Assembly (NCBI GenBank): GCA_943842625.1
Contig: CALTCK010000009.1
Coordinates: forward strand, 62,001-126,000
Reading direction: 5' to 3'
DNA from: an uncultured Flavobacteriaceae bacterium
Lineage (GTDB): Bacteria; Bacteroidota; Bacteroidia; Flavobacteriales; Flavobacteriaceae
Length of the DNA: 64,000 nt
Below, piece after piece: positions 1 to 9,791 of this stretch; the first letter of the stretch is position 1; each line of letters starts with the position of its first letter. A model generated the notes under the pieces. That model was not told where the DNA came from and did no database searches. It worked only from the letters and a program-made list of their open reading frames with translations. A program made the position numbers and the translations under genes.

Positions 1-1
1 A

Positions 2-1591
2 AGTTATGGTCATAAAAAATACAATAAAGAAACTTACGATGGCTTTTATAGACGATTTGACCAGTCTAAAAATTTTCCTGAAATGGCAGGAAAAGATATT
101 AGGGCCTACTTTAATTTTGACACAAAAGATGGGGAAAAAATAAATATCAAATTCGCACTGTCTGCAGTAAGTACCAATGGTGCCCTAAAAAATTTAGATA
201 CAGAAATTCCACATTGGGATTTTAACAAAACACTTCAAGAAACGAAACAAAAATGGAATGAAGAACTCTCTAAAATCGAAATTAAAACCTTCACTGAAGA
301 TCATAAAACTACTTTTTATACAGCATTATACCACACTAATCTTACACCCATCCTCTATGAGGACGTGGACGGAAACTACAGAGGTTTAGATCAAAATATA
401 TACAACTCAAAAGGTTTTACTAATTATACCATTTTCTCGCTTTGGGATACTTATCGCGCCCTACATCCATTACTCAACATTACCCAGCCTCAACGTAATA
501 ATGATATGATTAAATCAATGTTGGCGCATCATGACCAAAGCGTGCATGGTATGCTACCAATTTGGTCACATTATGCGAATGAAAACTGGTGTATGATTGG
601 GTACCATGCTACTTCCGTTATTGCTGATGCTATGATTAAAAATATTGGAGATTTTGATCATCAACGAGCTCTGCAGGCTTCTGTAAATACAGCAAGCGTA
701 ACGTATTTTGACGGTCTAGGTGATTATATGAACTATAAATATGTACCAGATGACAAGAGTCATTCCTCAGTATCTAAAACTTTAGAATATGCCTATAACG
801 ATTGGTGTATCTTTCAAATGGCTAAAAAAGTTGGTGACAAAAAACTCGAAAAACGTTTTAGTAATCGTTCAAAATATTACAGTAATGTTTACGATCCTAA
901 AATTGGTTTTATGCGTCCAAAATTATCGAATGGTAAATTCAGGAAAGATTTTGATCCCATGGATACTCATGGTCAGGGATTTATTGAAGGAAATGCATGG
1001 AATTATGGTTTGTATGTTCCACAAAATATAAACGGTATGATTAATATGATGGGAGGTAAAGAACGTTTTAGCCAACATTTGGATTCCCTTTTTACTATGA
1101 ATATTGATGAAAAATACATAGCAAAACATGAGGATATCACTCGAGATGGTATTATAGGGAATTATGTTCATGGTAATGAGCCAGGACATCATATTCCATA
1201 TCTATACAATTGGACGGGGCATCCAAAAAAAACTCAGGAACGAATTCGAATGATTATGGATACCATGTATGGTCCTACAGTTGAAGGTTTATGTGGAAAT
1301 GACGATGCTGGACAGATGAGTGCTTGGTACATATTTAGTAGTCTAGGATTTTATCCAGTAACTCCAGGCTCATTAAATTATGCCCTTGGAAGTCCTTTAA
1401 TAAAAGAAGCGGTAATTCACCTTGAAAACGGAAAAGACTTGTCTATTATAGCCAATAATCAAAGTAAAGAAAATATTTATGTTAAGAGCGTCTCGGTAAA
1501 CGGGATAGCAATAAAAGAAAACTTAATATCACATACTGATATTGAAAATGGAGGAACTCTTATATTTGAAATGACCAATAAAAAAAATTAA
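2..1591 (+). CDS. GH92 family alpha-1,2-mannosidase, 3' part
   Basis: The reading frame is open from base 2, so the gene starts before the window; an internal ATG at 83 is not the true start. The visible 529 residues match the catalytic part of glycoside hydrolase family 92, calcium-dependent exo-alpha-mannosidases that trim N-glycans or mannans, usually in the periplasm or at the cell surface. Family signatures seen: SLWDTYRALHPLL near base 440, GNEPGHHIPYLYNW near 1174, and GNDDAGQMSAWY near 1297, which carries acidic residues of the active site. GH92 proteins are usually 700-800 residues, so roughly a third is missing upstream. Linkage specificity cannot be read from the sequence. The next gene starts 8 bases downstream. 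Confidence 0.93.
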   Translation, partial: SYGHKKYNKETYDGFYRRFDQSKNFPEMAGKDIRAYFNFDTKDGEKINIKFALSAVSTNGALKNLDTEIPHWDFNKTLQETKQKWNEELSKIEIKTFTEDHKTTFYTALYHTNLTPILYEDVDGNYRGLDQNIYNSKGFTNYTIFSLWDTYRALHPLLNITQPQRNNDMIKSMLAHHDQSVHGMLPIWSHYANENWCMIGYHATSVIADAMIKNIGDFDHQRALQASVNTASVTYFDGLGDYMNYKYVPDDKSHSSVSKTLEYAYNDWCIFQMAKKVGDKKLEKRFSNRSKYYSNVYDPKIGFMRPKLSNGKFRKDFDPMDTHGQGFIEGNAWNYGLYVPQNINGMINMMGGKERFSQHLDSLFTMNIDEKYIAKHEDITRDGIIGNYVHGNEPGHHIPYLYNWTGHPKKTQERIRMIMDTMYGPTVEGLCGNDDAGQMSAWYIFSSLGFYPVTPGSLNYALGSPLIKEAVIHLENGKDLSIIANNQSKENIYVKSVSVNGIAIKENLISHTDIENGGTLIFEMTNKKN

Positions 1592-1599
1592 TAAGTACA

Positions 1600-2376
1600 A
1601 TGGTTCAATTATACTATCAAGCTTCTTTTCTTATTTTTATTTTAGTAACTATTCTTTGGATTTGGAGTATTTATTTAAAAGACGTTAGCATTGTAGATAT
1701 TTTTTGGGGCTTAGGATTTGTAATTCTAAACATTTTTTATGTTTTTAATTCAGGAGATTTAAATTCAAGAAAAATACTGCTAGTAGTCTTAGTAAGCGTC
1801 TGGGGACTTCGACTTAGTATTTACCTTGCATACAGAAATATAGGCAAGGGAGAAGATTTTAGATATCAAGAATTTAGAAGAAAATTTGGCCCCAAACGAT
1901 ATTGGTGGTTTAGTTATTTTCAAGCTTTTTTATTACAAGGTGCTTTGATGATCCTTATTTCTAGTACACTGCTTGGAATGAGTTTTTCGTCTCAACCAAC
2001 AACACCTAGTTCTTTAGATTATATAGGTATCGGTATTTGGCTAATCGGATTTATTTTTGAGGCTGGCGGCGATTACCAATTGATGCGTTTTAAAAAAGAC
2101 ATTAATAATAAAGGCAACGTATTAACTTCAGGGTTTTGGAAATATACCCGCCATCCAAATTATTTTGGAGATGCTGCAGTTTGGTGGTCATACGCAATTT
2201 TCAGTATTTCTGCAGGAGGTTATTGGCAGGTAATTGGCTCCATACTGATGACCTTACTAATTATTAACATTTCTGGAGTAACATTGCTTGAAAAATCTTT
2301 AAAACAAACAAAAACTGCCTATTCTGATTATATCGATAAAACGAGTTCTTTTTTCCCTTGGTTCCAAAAAAAATAA
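1600..2376 (+). CDS. DUF1295 membrane protein (steroid 5-alpha-reductase-like fold)
   Basis: A 258-residue protein with about six hydrophobic segments. The C-terminal third carries the motif YTRHPNYFGD (around residues 182-191), typical of DUF1295 and the related steroid 5-alpha-reductase and isoprenylcysteine methyltransferase membrane folds, where this region binds a nucleotide cofactor. The reaction is unknown; a lipid or isoprenoid reductase role would be an inference. It starts 8 bases after the GH92 stop and is followed 4 bases later by a small membrane protein and then a CDP-alcohol phosphatidyltransferase, which favours a membrane-lipid context. Confidence 0.88.
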   Translation: MVQLYYQASFLIFILVTILWIWSIYLKDVSIVDIFWGLGFVILNIFYVFNSGDLNSRKILLVVLVSVWGLRLSIYLAYRNIGKGEDFRYQEFRRKFGPKRYWWFSYFQAFLLQGALMILISSTLLGMSFSSQPTTPSSLDYIGIGIWLIGFIFEAGGDYQLMRFKKDINNKGNVLTSGFWKYTRHPNYFGDAAVWWSYAIFSISAGGYWQVIGSILMTLLIINISGVTLLEKSLKQTKTAYSDYIDKTSSFFPWFQKK

Positions 2377-2380
2377 TTAA

Positions 2381-2656
2381 ATGGATTTTATAAAGAAAAA
2401 TATATGGCTTATTCTTTTTATTTTATGGGGCTTACCATTAAGTTATTACAGAAGTAAATTTCGAAAAATAGTTTATCAAACTGATAGTTGGTTTATCAAT
2501 ATTAAACCCTATTTCATCAAAGAAATAAAAGGTCTATTCGGAACACTTTATCCAAAAAACAAAGCTTATATAAAGTTTAGAAACTTTTATCTGTTTTATT
2601 TATTGGTTTATTTGTTGTTTTTTTTAGCTTACGTATTTTTCGATAAAAAAAATTAA
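2381..2656 (+). CDS. small two-TM membrane protein, unknown function
   Basis: A 91-residue protein with an N-terminal hydrophobic helix (about residues 8-22), a basic and aromatic middle, and a second hydrophobic helix (about 69-86) ending in a charged FDKKN tail. I do not recognise a family. It begins 4 bases after the DUF1295 gene, so it is probably co-transcribed with it; codon use and base composition match the neighbours. An accessory subunit or membrane anchor is possible, but nothing in the sequence proves it. Confidence 0.7.
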   Translation: MDFIKKNIWLILFILWGLPLSYYRSKFRKIVYQTDSWFINIKPYFIKEIKGLFGTLYPKNKAYIKFRNFYLFYLLVYLLFFLAYVFFDKKN

Positions 2657-2736
2657 ATTAATTTTAACCATAATTTAAAACGTATATTACAGCGCTATAA
2701 AAAGTACTCTTAACCTTAGCGTTTCTATAAGAACTC

Positions 2737-3510
2737 ATGTCTAAATTACCCAAAGAGCATAAATTTATTGATCTTTCAGACTATGGACGTCCGATCGCCA
2801 AAATCATCGCAAATTATCTTAAAAACACCGTTTTAACGCCAATTCATGTAACCATTGGATTTATCATTGCTGGTTTTTTAGCAATTTATTGTATGTTAGA
2901 AAACTTATACTGGTATGCTGCGTTTTTTTTAATTTTAAAATCAATTTTAGATGCGGCAGATGGAGAGTTAGCTCGTGTAAAACAAAAACCTTCCTATACG
3001 GGCCGCTTTCTCGACTCCGTAGCAGATATAATATTAAACGCCCTCTTTTTTATAACCATAGCTTATATTACCAATGCTAATTATTGGGCTTGCTTTTTAG
3101 CATTTTTCGGGTTCCAACTGCAAGGGACTCTATACAATTACTATTACACCATCTTAAGAAATAAATTTAATGGTGATACAACCAGTCGAATTTTCGAAAA
3201 TAGTACCCCAATAGCATTGGCTGGCGAAAAGCAAAAACATGTCACCATTTTATTTAGTTTATATAAACTACTGTACGGAGTTTTTGATAAAATTATATAC
3301 CAATTAGATTCCTCAGCAGAAAAAAGCAAATGTTGGCCAAATTTATTTATGACGGTCGTATCTATTTTTGGCTTAGGATTTCAATTACTCGTAATTGCAG
3401 GGATGCTAGTATTGGGTTTAAAGGCTTTTATTATTCCTTTTTTCCTGATCAATACCATGCTTGTTTTTATATTTATTGCAATTAGAAAATTATTTTTTAA
3501 TCGTCATTAA
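2737..3510 (+). CDS. CDP-alcohol phosphatidyltransferase family protein
   Basis: A 257-residue integral membrane enzyme that would transfer a phosphatidyl group from CDP-diacylglycerol to an alcohol (inositol, glycerol, serine or similar). The complete family motif D-x2-D-G-x2-A-R-x8-G-x3-D-x3-D is present at residues 72-97 (Asp72, Asp75, Gly76, Ala79, Arg80, Gly89, Asp93, Asp97), so the metal-binding active site looks intact. Several hydrophobic helices follow. The acceptor alcohol cannot be decided from sequence. It lies 80 bases after the DUF1295/2-TM pair and converges on pepD. Confidence 0.92.
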   Translation: MSKLPKEHKFIDLSDYGRPIAKIIANYLKNTVLTPIHVTIGFIIAGFLAIYCMLENLYWYAAFFLILKSILDAADGELARVKQKPSYTGRFLDSVADIILNALFFITIAYITNANYWACFLAFFGFQLQGTLYNYYYTILRNKFNGDTTSRIFENSTPIALAGEKQKHVTILFSLYKLLYGVFDKIIYQLDSSAEKSKCWPNLFMTVVSIFGLGFQLLVIAGMLVLGLKAFIIPFFLINTMLVFIFIAIRKLFFNRH

Positions 3511-3522
3511 AAAAAATATCTC

Positions 3523-4974
3523 TTATTTTAAAGGAATTTCTTTTAGAATTTCTTTTAAAAAACTCCAAAATTTTTGAGTAGATGATATGCAAGCACGTTC
3601 ATCTGGGGAATGCGCTCCTTTGATGGTTGGTCCAAAAGAAATCATATCCATTTTCGGATAATTTGTTCCTAAAATTCCGCATTCTAAGCCAGCATGACAG
3701 GCCGCTACATGTGCTTTTTCACCATTCATTTTTTCATATAAAGAGTCTAATACTTTTAGAATAGCAGAATCCATATTCGGAGCCCAACCGGGATAATCTC
3801 CTGATAAGACCACGCTGAAACCAGCTAATTTAAATACTGATTTTAATGAATTTACCATATGTTCCTTTGAGGATTCTACCGAGGAGCGTGTTAAACATTC
3901 AATTTTAATTTGACCCTCCTCTAAAATTATTTTTGCAATATTATTAGAAGTCTCCACCAAGTCGGCTATGGCTGGGCTCATCCTAAAAACACCATTGTGT
4001 GCTCCGGCTACTGCTTTTAAAAATAATTGTTGACATTCGTTACTTATTATGGTTTTTGGCAGCTCGTGGAGTTTCTCAATACTGATGGTCATCTCTGATT
4101 CTATGGGCTGGTATTCATCTAATAAATCAGCTTTAATTTTTTCAAAAGCAGTTATAAAATTAGTTTCATTGACTATCACAACCTGAGCATTGCTTTCCCT
4201 AGGAATGGCATTTCTTAAACTTCCACCAAGTAAGGACGATATAGAACAACAGTCGTTGGTTGCTATGAGAATACGATTCATTATTTTATTTGCATTGGCT
4301 AGGCCAAGGTGTATCTCCATACCACTATGTCCGCCTTGCAAACCTTTAACGCTTATTTGGTAGGCAATCGTATTTTCTGGAGTGGATTGTGGAGAGTAAC
4401 TTTTAGAGGCTGTAACATCTACTCCACCTGCACAACCTACACCAATTTCATCGTCCTCTTCAGTGTCTAAATTAAGAAGTATTTCGCCTTTTAATAAACC
4501 GCCTTTTAACCCCATAGCACCAGTCATACCGGTTTCTTCATCAATAGTAAATAAAGCATCGATAGCTGGGTGAGCAATTTCTTTACTTTCTAAAATAGCC
4601 ATGATAGTGGCCACTCCTAATCCATTATCTGCACCCAATGTGGTGCCTCTAGCTTTCACCCAATCACCATCCACAAACATTTCTATGCCTTGAGTTGCAA
4701 AATCGAATACGGTATCGTTATTTTTTTGATGTACCATATCGAGGTGCGATTGCAATACAATCCCTTTTCTATTTTCCATTCCTGGAGTAGCAGGTTTTCG
4801 GATAATTACATTTCGAACATCGTCTTCAAAAGTTTCTAAACCTAAATGATTTCCAAAGTTTTTTATAAACTCAATGACTTGTTCTTCTTTTTTAGATGCT
4901 CTTGGTACTGCATTTAAATCTGCAAAATTATTCCAAAGTCTTATTGGCTCTAAATTTCTTATCGATTCATTCAT
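3523..4974 (-). CDS. pepD: aminoacyl-histidine dipeptidase (M20 family)
   Basis: A 483-residue cytosolic zinc aminopeptidase that hydrolyses Xaa-His and other dipeptides. M20 metal-site features are visible: SHLDMVHQ (His77, Asp79), the bridging Asp116 in TTLGADNG, the catalytic Glu pair in DEETG (146-147), and GLECGILG plus a late His in the C-terminal lobe. The length matches PepD. It is convergent with the CDP-alcohol phosphatidyltransferase (12 bases between stops). A minus-strand -7 box (TAATTTTG) lies about 26 bases upstream of the ATG. Confidence 0.95.
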   Translation of the reverse strand: MNESIRNLEPIRLWNNFADLNAVPRASKKEEQVIEFIKNFGNHLGLETFEDDVRNVIIRKPATPGMENRKGIVLQSHLDMVHQKNNDTVFDFATQGIEMFVDGDWVKARGTTLGADNGLGVATIMAILESKEIAHPAIDALFTIDEETGMTGAMGLKGGLLKGEILLNLDTEEDDEIGVGCAGGVDVTASKSYSPQSTPENTIAYQISVKGLQGGHSGMEIHLGLANANKIMNRILIATNDCCSISSLLGGSLRNAIPRESNAQVVIVNETNFITAFEKIKADLLDEYQPIESEMTISIEKLHELPKTIISNECQQLFLKAVAGAHNGVFRMSPAIADLVETSNNIAKIILEEGQIKIECLTRSSVESSKEHMVNSLKSVFKLAGFSVVLSGDYPGWAPNMDSAILKVLDSLYEKMNGEKAHVAACHAGLECGILGTNYPKMDMISFGPTIKGAHSPDERACISSTQKFWSFLKEILKEIPLK

Positions 4975-4999
4975 TCGTGGACAATTTAAAAATTTAAAA

Positions 5000-5007
5000 C
5001 AAAATTA
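5000..5007 (-). promoter_or_regulatory. -7 promoter box for pepD
   Basis: On the minus strand this reads TAATTTTG, a full match to the Bacteroidota -7 consensus TAnnTTTG, 26 bases upstream of the pepD start. No clear TTTG -33 element was found at the expected spacing. Confidence 0.45.
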
Positions 5008-5055
5008 CGATTTACTTGCTTAAAAACGAGCATGTCGTCTTTAAAGAAATTTAAT

Positions 5056-5310
5056 TTAATAAATTGTTGGTAAATTATTGGGCCCCATGGTAGTTACTAT
5101 ATACTTATTATGATCTGAGAAAAGAGCGCTAGTTACTTTGTCATTTTTTTTGGTAAGTTCCCTGAATTTTAAATTTTCTAAGCAAATATTTGCTAATTCT
5201 GCCTGATACATTAACCATTTACTATTTGTAATGGTGTTGAGAGTAATTGAAGATTTTGAGCTGCACGAAGCAGCGATTAAGACCGGTTTATCTAACAAAA
5301 ATCTTTTCAA
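5056..5310 (-). CDS. hypothetical lipoprotein-like small ORF, possibly a remnant
   Basis: An 84-codon frame opening with TTG. Residues 10-20 (VLIAASCSSKS) resemble the end of a lipoprotein signal peptide, but the hydrophobic stretch before it is short and interrupted by LDKP, so export is doubtful. A separate 23-codon frame (MSIKMIVLDIYEADD...) lies just upstream at about 5379 and ends in TGA overlapping the TTG. Together these suggest a decayed or mis-sequenced short lipoprotein gene. I recognise no family. The stretch 5311-5464 otherwise holds no gene I can support. Confidence 0.35.
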   Translation of the reverse strand: MKRFLLDKPVLIAASCSSKSSITLNTITNSKWLMYQAELANICLENLKFRELTKKNDKVTSALFSDHNKYIVTTMGPNNLPTIY

Positions 5311-5464
5311 TACCTCTTGTCAGCAGCTCCAAAATCATCTGCTTCGTAGATATCTAAAACAATCATTTTAATACTCATTTTTTATTTATTAAATTTAGTA
5401 TTTAAAAATAAAAAAAATATTACTATTACAATCTGTTTTATCTAATTAATTAATTTGTAATAGA

Positions 5465-5635
5465 ATGAAAGTATTTATTGTTTTAAAAGAATTTGATGAT
5501 ACCGGCTTTTCAAAGGATATTGATGTTTTTTCAAATATTATTGATGCAGAAGCATTCAAGCGTAAGACCGAATTAGATTATGTCTTTTTTATGGATTTTA
5601 AATGTGCTATCATAATAGAAGAAACAGTGAAATAA
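5465..5635 (+). CDS. small 56-residue protein, DUF7336-like
   Basis: A short frame starting at an ATG and ending at TAA 5635. It begins MKVFIVLKEFDD, continues with an acidic, aromatic middle (VFSNIIDAEAF) and ends CAIIIEETVK. The order of a beta strand, an F/S-N-x2-DAEAF helix and a final beta strand recalls short proteins of the DUF7336 type (beginning MKVYVL...), often annotated as hypothetical. Composition fits a real coding gene. It stands alone 33 bases before the DUF3810 gene and could share a transcript with it. Function unknown; the family assignment is tentative. Confidence 0.6.
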   Translation: MKVFIVLKEFDDTGFSKDIDVFSNIIDAEAFKRKTELDYVFFMDFKCAIIIEETVK

Positions 5636-5668
5636 AAATTGTGCAGCTTTAATTTGTGAGTTTGAAAT

Positions 5669-6736
5669 ATGAAAAACAAAGGAAAATTACTTCTAATTAG
5701 CTTAATTCCAGTTCAGGTCATTGTTTTGCAGATATTAAAATATTTTCCAGAATTCGTTGAAGTCTATTACAGTACAGGAATTTTTCCATTAATTTCTGAA
5801 GCCTTAAGATTCACCTTTGGTTGGATTCCTTTTTCTGTTGGAGATATTTTTTACCTCATTTTTATTATCCTGATCGTTCGATGGTTATTTAAAAACTTGA
5901 TAAAAGTTCGACGCGATCCTAAGTCTTTTTTTTTAGATGTATTTTCAAGCTTATCCCTAATTTATTTGTTCTTTAATTTAATATGGGGATTCAATTATTA
6001 CAGAATTCCATTGCACGAATCCTTGTTAATAAAAAAAACATACAATTTAGAGCTACTTATTAATACGACTGAGCGACTTATAAAAAAATCGAATGAAGTA
6101 CATCTTGCTTTGGGTTTTCAAGATTCAGCTAAAGTTGAAGCTCCATACAACAATCAGCAACTATTTGACAAATCAATAAACGGGTATCAGAAAATTCATA
6201 AAAAACACCCCAATCTTGACTATCAAAAATCCAGTATTAAAAAAAGTAGTTGGAGTTTGCTTCTTACCTACATGGGCTACAGTGGTTATTACAATCCACT
6301 AACTGGGGAGGCACAGGTTAACGATTTAATTAAACACTACGGGTTTCCGGTAGTTAGTTGTCATGAGCAAGCCCATCAATTGGGTTATGCTGCTGAAAAT
6401 GAAGCAAATTTTATCGCAGTTTTAGCGACCATCAATAATGATGACCTTTTTATAAATTACACCGGGTATATTTTTGCACTCCGCTATTGTTTAAACGAAA
6501 TTGCTAGAAGAGATTTAGATAGGTATAAAAAGATGTTGCCTACCGTTCATCCTGGAATTTTGAAAAGCTATCAAGAAATGCAAGATTTTTGGAAAAGTTA
6601 TGAAAATCCTTTTGAAACTATTTCAAAAACAGTATGGGATCGTTTTTTAAAAGTGAATAATCAAACTAATGGAATAAAAAGTTATAATTATATGGTCGGC
6701 TTAATTGTAAACTATTATGAAGAACAACCCTTTTAA
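5669..6736 (+). CDS. DUF3810 domain-containing membrane protein (HExxH motif)
   Basis: A 355-residue protein with three N-terminal membrane helices (about residues 7-22, 56-77 and 92-108) and a large soluble domain. The soluble part contains HEQAH at 232-236 with nearby glutamates (Glu243, Glu245), the layout of a gluzincin-like metalloprotease, and the order of segments matches DUF3810, a conserved Bacteroidota family. Substrate and cellular role are unknown; envelope proteolysis is an inference. The gene ends one base before the -7 box of the following amidohydrolase gene. Confidence 0.88.
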   Translation: MKNKGKLLLISLIPVQVIVLQILKYFPEFVEVYYSTGIFPLISEALRFTFGWIPFSVGDIFYLIFIILIVRWLFKNLIKVRRDPKSFFLDVFSSLSLIYLFFNLIWGFNYYRIPLHESLLIKKTYNLELLINTTERLIKKSNEVHLALGFQDSAKVEAPYNNQQLFDKSINGYQKIHKKHPNLDYQKSSIKKSSWSLLLTYMGYSGYYNPLTGEAQVNDLIKHYGFPVVSCHEQAHQLGYAAENEANFIAVLATINNDDLFINYTGYIFALRYCLNEIARRDLDRYKKMLPTVHPGILKSYQEMQDFWKSYENPFETISKTVWDRFLKVNNQTNGIKSYNYMVGLIVNYYEEQPF

Positions 6737-6744
6737 TATTTTTG
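6737..6744 (+). promoter_or_regulatory. -7 promoter box for the amidohydrolase gene
   Basis: TATTTTTG, a full match to TAnnTTTG, directly after the DUF3810 stop and 75 bases upstream of the amidohydrolase ATG at 6819. No convincing -33 partner. Confidence 0.4.
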
Positions 6745-6818
6745 TGTTAAAATTTTAATTAATTATTTTAAATAAAACAGTATCCGTATTTTTAAATTTT
6801 ACTGATAATAACTCACCC

Positions 6819-9711
6819 ATGAAAAAAACATTATTTACCTGCCTACTTTTAATTAGTGTTGCAACATCAATAGCTCAAGATTATTTTCCTACAAACTCTG
6901 GATTAAAACAAGAGAATAATAACTACACGGCATTTACAAACGCTACCCTCTATATTTCTCCCAACAAGGTTATTAAAAAAGGAACCTTATTAATTCAAAA
7001 TGGAAAAGTAGTTGAAAGTGGAAAATCTGTTGTAATCCCGGATAATACGATTGTTATAGATCTTAACGGGAACTATATTTATCCTTCATTTATTGATCCA
7101 TATTCCAGTTTTGGAATCCCGAAAACCAAAAAAGTTAAATGGGAGAACGGACCTCAATACGAATCTAAAAGAGAAGGTTTTTATTGGAATGATCATGTGA
7201 TGCCAGAAAATCGAGCAATTGATAGGTTTGAGTACGATCGTAAAAAAGCCGATGAACTCAGAAAAGCAGGGTTTGGAGTTATAAACACCCATATTATGGA
7301 TGGTATCGCCAGGGGAACGGGGATTTTGGTAACACTTAGTGATAGGTTGAATAATTCAGAAAGAATTATTAATGATAGTTCTGGTCAATACTTTTCTTTT
7401 AAAAAATCAGAAGCAAGCAGGCAGTCCTACCCTTCTTCTCACATGGGTGCCATTGCTTTATTAAAGCAAATGCATTACGATGCCAAATGGTATGCCGATG
7501 GTCATGCAAAAAATAAGGACTTATCATTAGAAGCTTTAAATACCAATAAATCGTTACCTTCTTTTATTGAAAGTGGTGATAAAAGAAAAAACATCAATGC
7601 AGATGATATCAGTGATTTATTCGATTTGAATTATACTATTATAGGTGCTGGTGACGAATACGAAGCAATTGAGAGTATAAAAGCTACTCAATCTAAATAT
7701 ATTATTCCAATTAATTTTCCGAGCCTTATGATGTTAGCGATCCTTATGCTATTAAATATTTGACCATTGCAGAAATGCGCGATTGGAATCAAGCTCCTAC
7801 AAACCTCAGGGTCTTATCAAAAAACAATATTGAATTTGCATTGACCACTTTTAAACTTAAAAAAGTTTCTGAGTTTGATAAAAACCTAAAAAAAGCTATT
7901 AAATACGGCTTTGACAAAACCAAAGCATTAGAAGCTTTAACGGTTATTCCTGCAGCGATGCTAGGACAGAGTGATAAGGTAGGAACCTTAAAAAAGGGTC
8001 GATATGCAAATTTTTTAATCATGTCTGGAGAGTTGTTTGATGAAGAAACAATTCTTTATGAAAATTGGGTACAAGGGACCAAAAACAGTATCAATTCATT
8101 AAATAAAAAAGATATTAGAGGAACTTATACCCTGACTACAGATGAAAAAAAATTCGATATTTCTATAGCTGGGAATATTAATAAATTAAAGGCTACAGTT
8201 AAAGTTGACACCTTAATATATGACTCAAAATTGTCGTACAAAGATGATTGGGTTACAATTTCGATTACTGATAAAGAAACAAAGGATGTGTATAATTCCA
8301 CAGCTTTAATAGAAAAAAATCATTCTAATTTCTCAGGTATATTAATTTTACCGGATGGTACACAAACCAACTTCACCGCATTAAAAAAAGAAGAGAAAAA
8401 AGAAGAGAAAAAAGAGAAGCAAAAAGAAGAGAAAAATAGTGACGTTGAACAGTACCTCTAACCTATCCAAATGTTGGCTATGGTTATTTAGAAAGACCCA
8501 AAAAACAAACTATTTTATTTAAAAACGCAACTGTTTGGACCAACGAAGAAGTTGGAATATTAACTGAAACTGATGTATTGGTAAAAAATGGGAAAATTGA
8601 AAAGATTGGAAAAAACTTAGCTTCAGGAAATTTATTGACCATAGATGCCACAGGGAAGCATTTAACTACTGGAATTATTGACGAACACTCACACATTGCT
8701 GCAACTAGTATTAATGAAGGTGGGCAAAATTCTTCTGCTGAAGTTACTATAGAAGATGTGTTAGATCCTGAAGATATTAATATTTATAGAAATTTAGCGG
8801 GTGGGGTTACCGCTATTCAAATTTTACATGGCTCTGCCAATCCTATTGGAGGTCGTTCTGCCATTATTAAACCTCGTTGGGGAGCAGATGCAAAAGGTCT
8901 GTTATATAAAGATGCTCCAAAATTTATAAAATTTGCTTTAGGGGAAAACGTAAAACAATCCAATTGGCAAAGTTATAGTCGTTTTCCACAAACGAGAATG
9001 GGTGTAGAACAATTGTATGTTAATTACTTTACCAGAGCAAAAGAATACGAAGTAAAAAAATTAAGTGGAAAGCCCTATCGTTACGACCTCGAAATGGAGG
9101 TTTTAGTCGAAATATTAAATAAAGAACGTTTTATTTCCTGTCACTCATATGTACAAAGTGAAATTAATATGTTAATGAAAGTCGCAGAGCGTTTTAATTT
9201 TAGAATTAACACATTTACGCATATACTAGAAGGCTATAAAGTTGCAGACAAAATGAGAGAACACGGTGTCGGAGGTTCAACATTTAGCGATTGGTGGGCA
9301 TATAAATACGAAGTAAAAGATGCGATTCCTTACAACGCATCCATTATGGCAGCTGCAGGGGTCACCGTGGCTATTAACAGTGATGACGCAGAAATGTCAA
9401 GAAGGTTAAATCAAGAAGCGGCTAAGTCAATAAAATATGGAGGAATGTCTGAGGAAGAAGCATGGAAAATGGTAACCCTCAATCCTGCTAAATTGTTACA
9501 TTTAGATGATAAAGTGGGTAGCATAAAAGTTGGAAAAGATGCAGATTTAGTTTTATGGAGTGATCACCCATTGTCGGTGTATGCCATCGCTGAAAAAACA
9601 TTAATTGAAGGAGCCGTTTATTTTGATATTGAAAAAGATAAATTACAACGTGCCGCGATTAAAGAAGAGAAAAACAAGCTTATAAAGTTAATGAGGGATG
9701 ATAAAAGATAA
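6819..9711 (+). pseudogene. large secreted two-domain amidohydrolase, two frameshifts
   Basis: Three frames in a row form one protein of about 964 residues once two missing bases are restored. It begins with a signal peptide (MKKTLFTCLLLISVATSIAQ). The first break is near 7719-7721: after NFP the frame shifts and continues as EPYDVSDPYAIKYLTIAE. The second lies between about 8446 and 8452, just after a Lys/Glu-rich linker; coding continues as VPLTYPNVGYGYLERP. The N-terminal domain has no HxH where an amidohydrolase needs it (FIDPYSSFG). The C-terminal domain keeps it (IIDEHSHI) along with CHSYVQ, FTHILEG and NSDDAE, so only the second domain looks catalytic. The substrate is unknown; imidazolonepropionase-like names are common for this family. 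Sequence error is the likeliest cause of the breaks. A shorter paralogue follows. Confidence 0.85.
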
Positions 9712-9791
9712 AGGTGTAAAAAAGAAAATACCTGTAAAAAAACAGAAAAAACAGTTTACTTGTGAAAGCTTATAACCTAATCAAAGAAATT

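Noticed and set aside
8388-8445. Lys/Glu repeat in the amidohydrolase as a coding repeat of interest
   Set aside because: It is a charged linker between domains and matches low-complexity AAGAA runs; only its closeness to the frameshift is noted.
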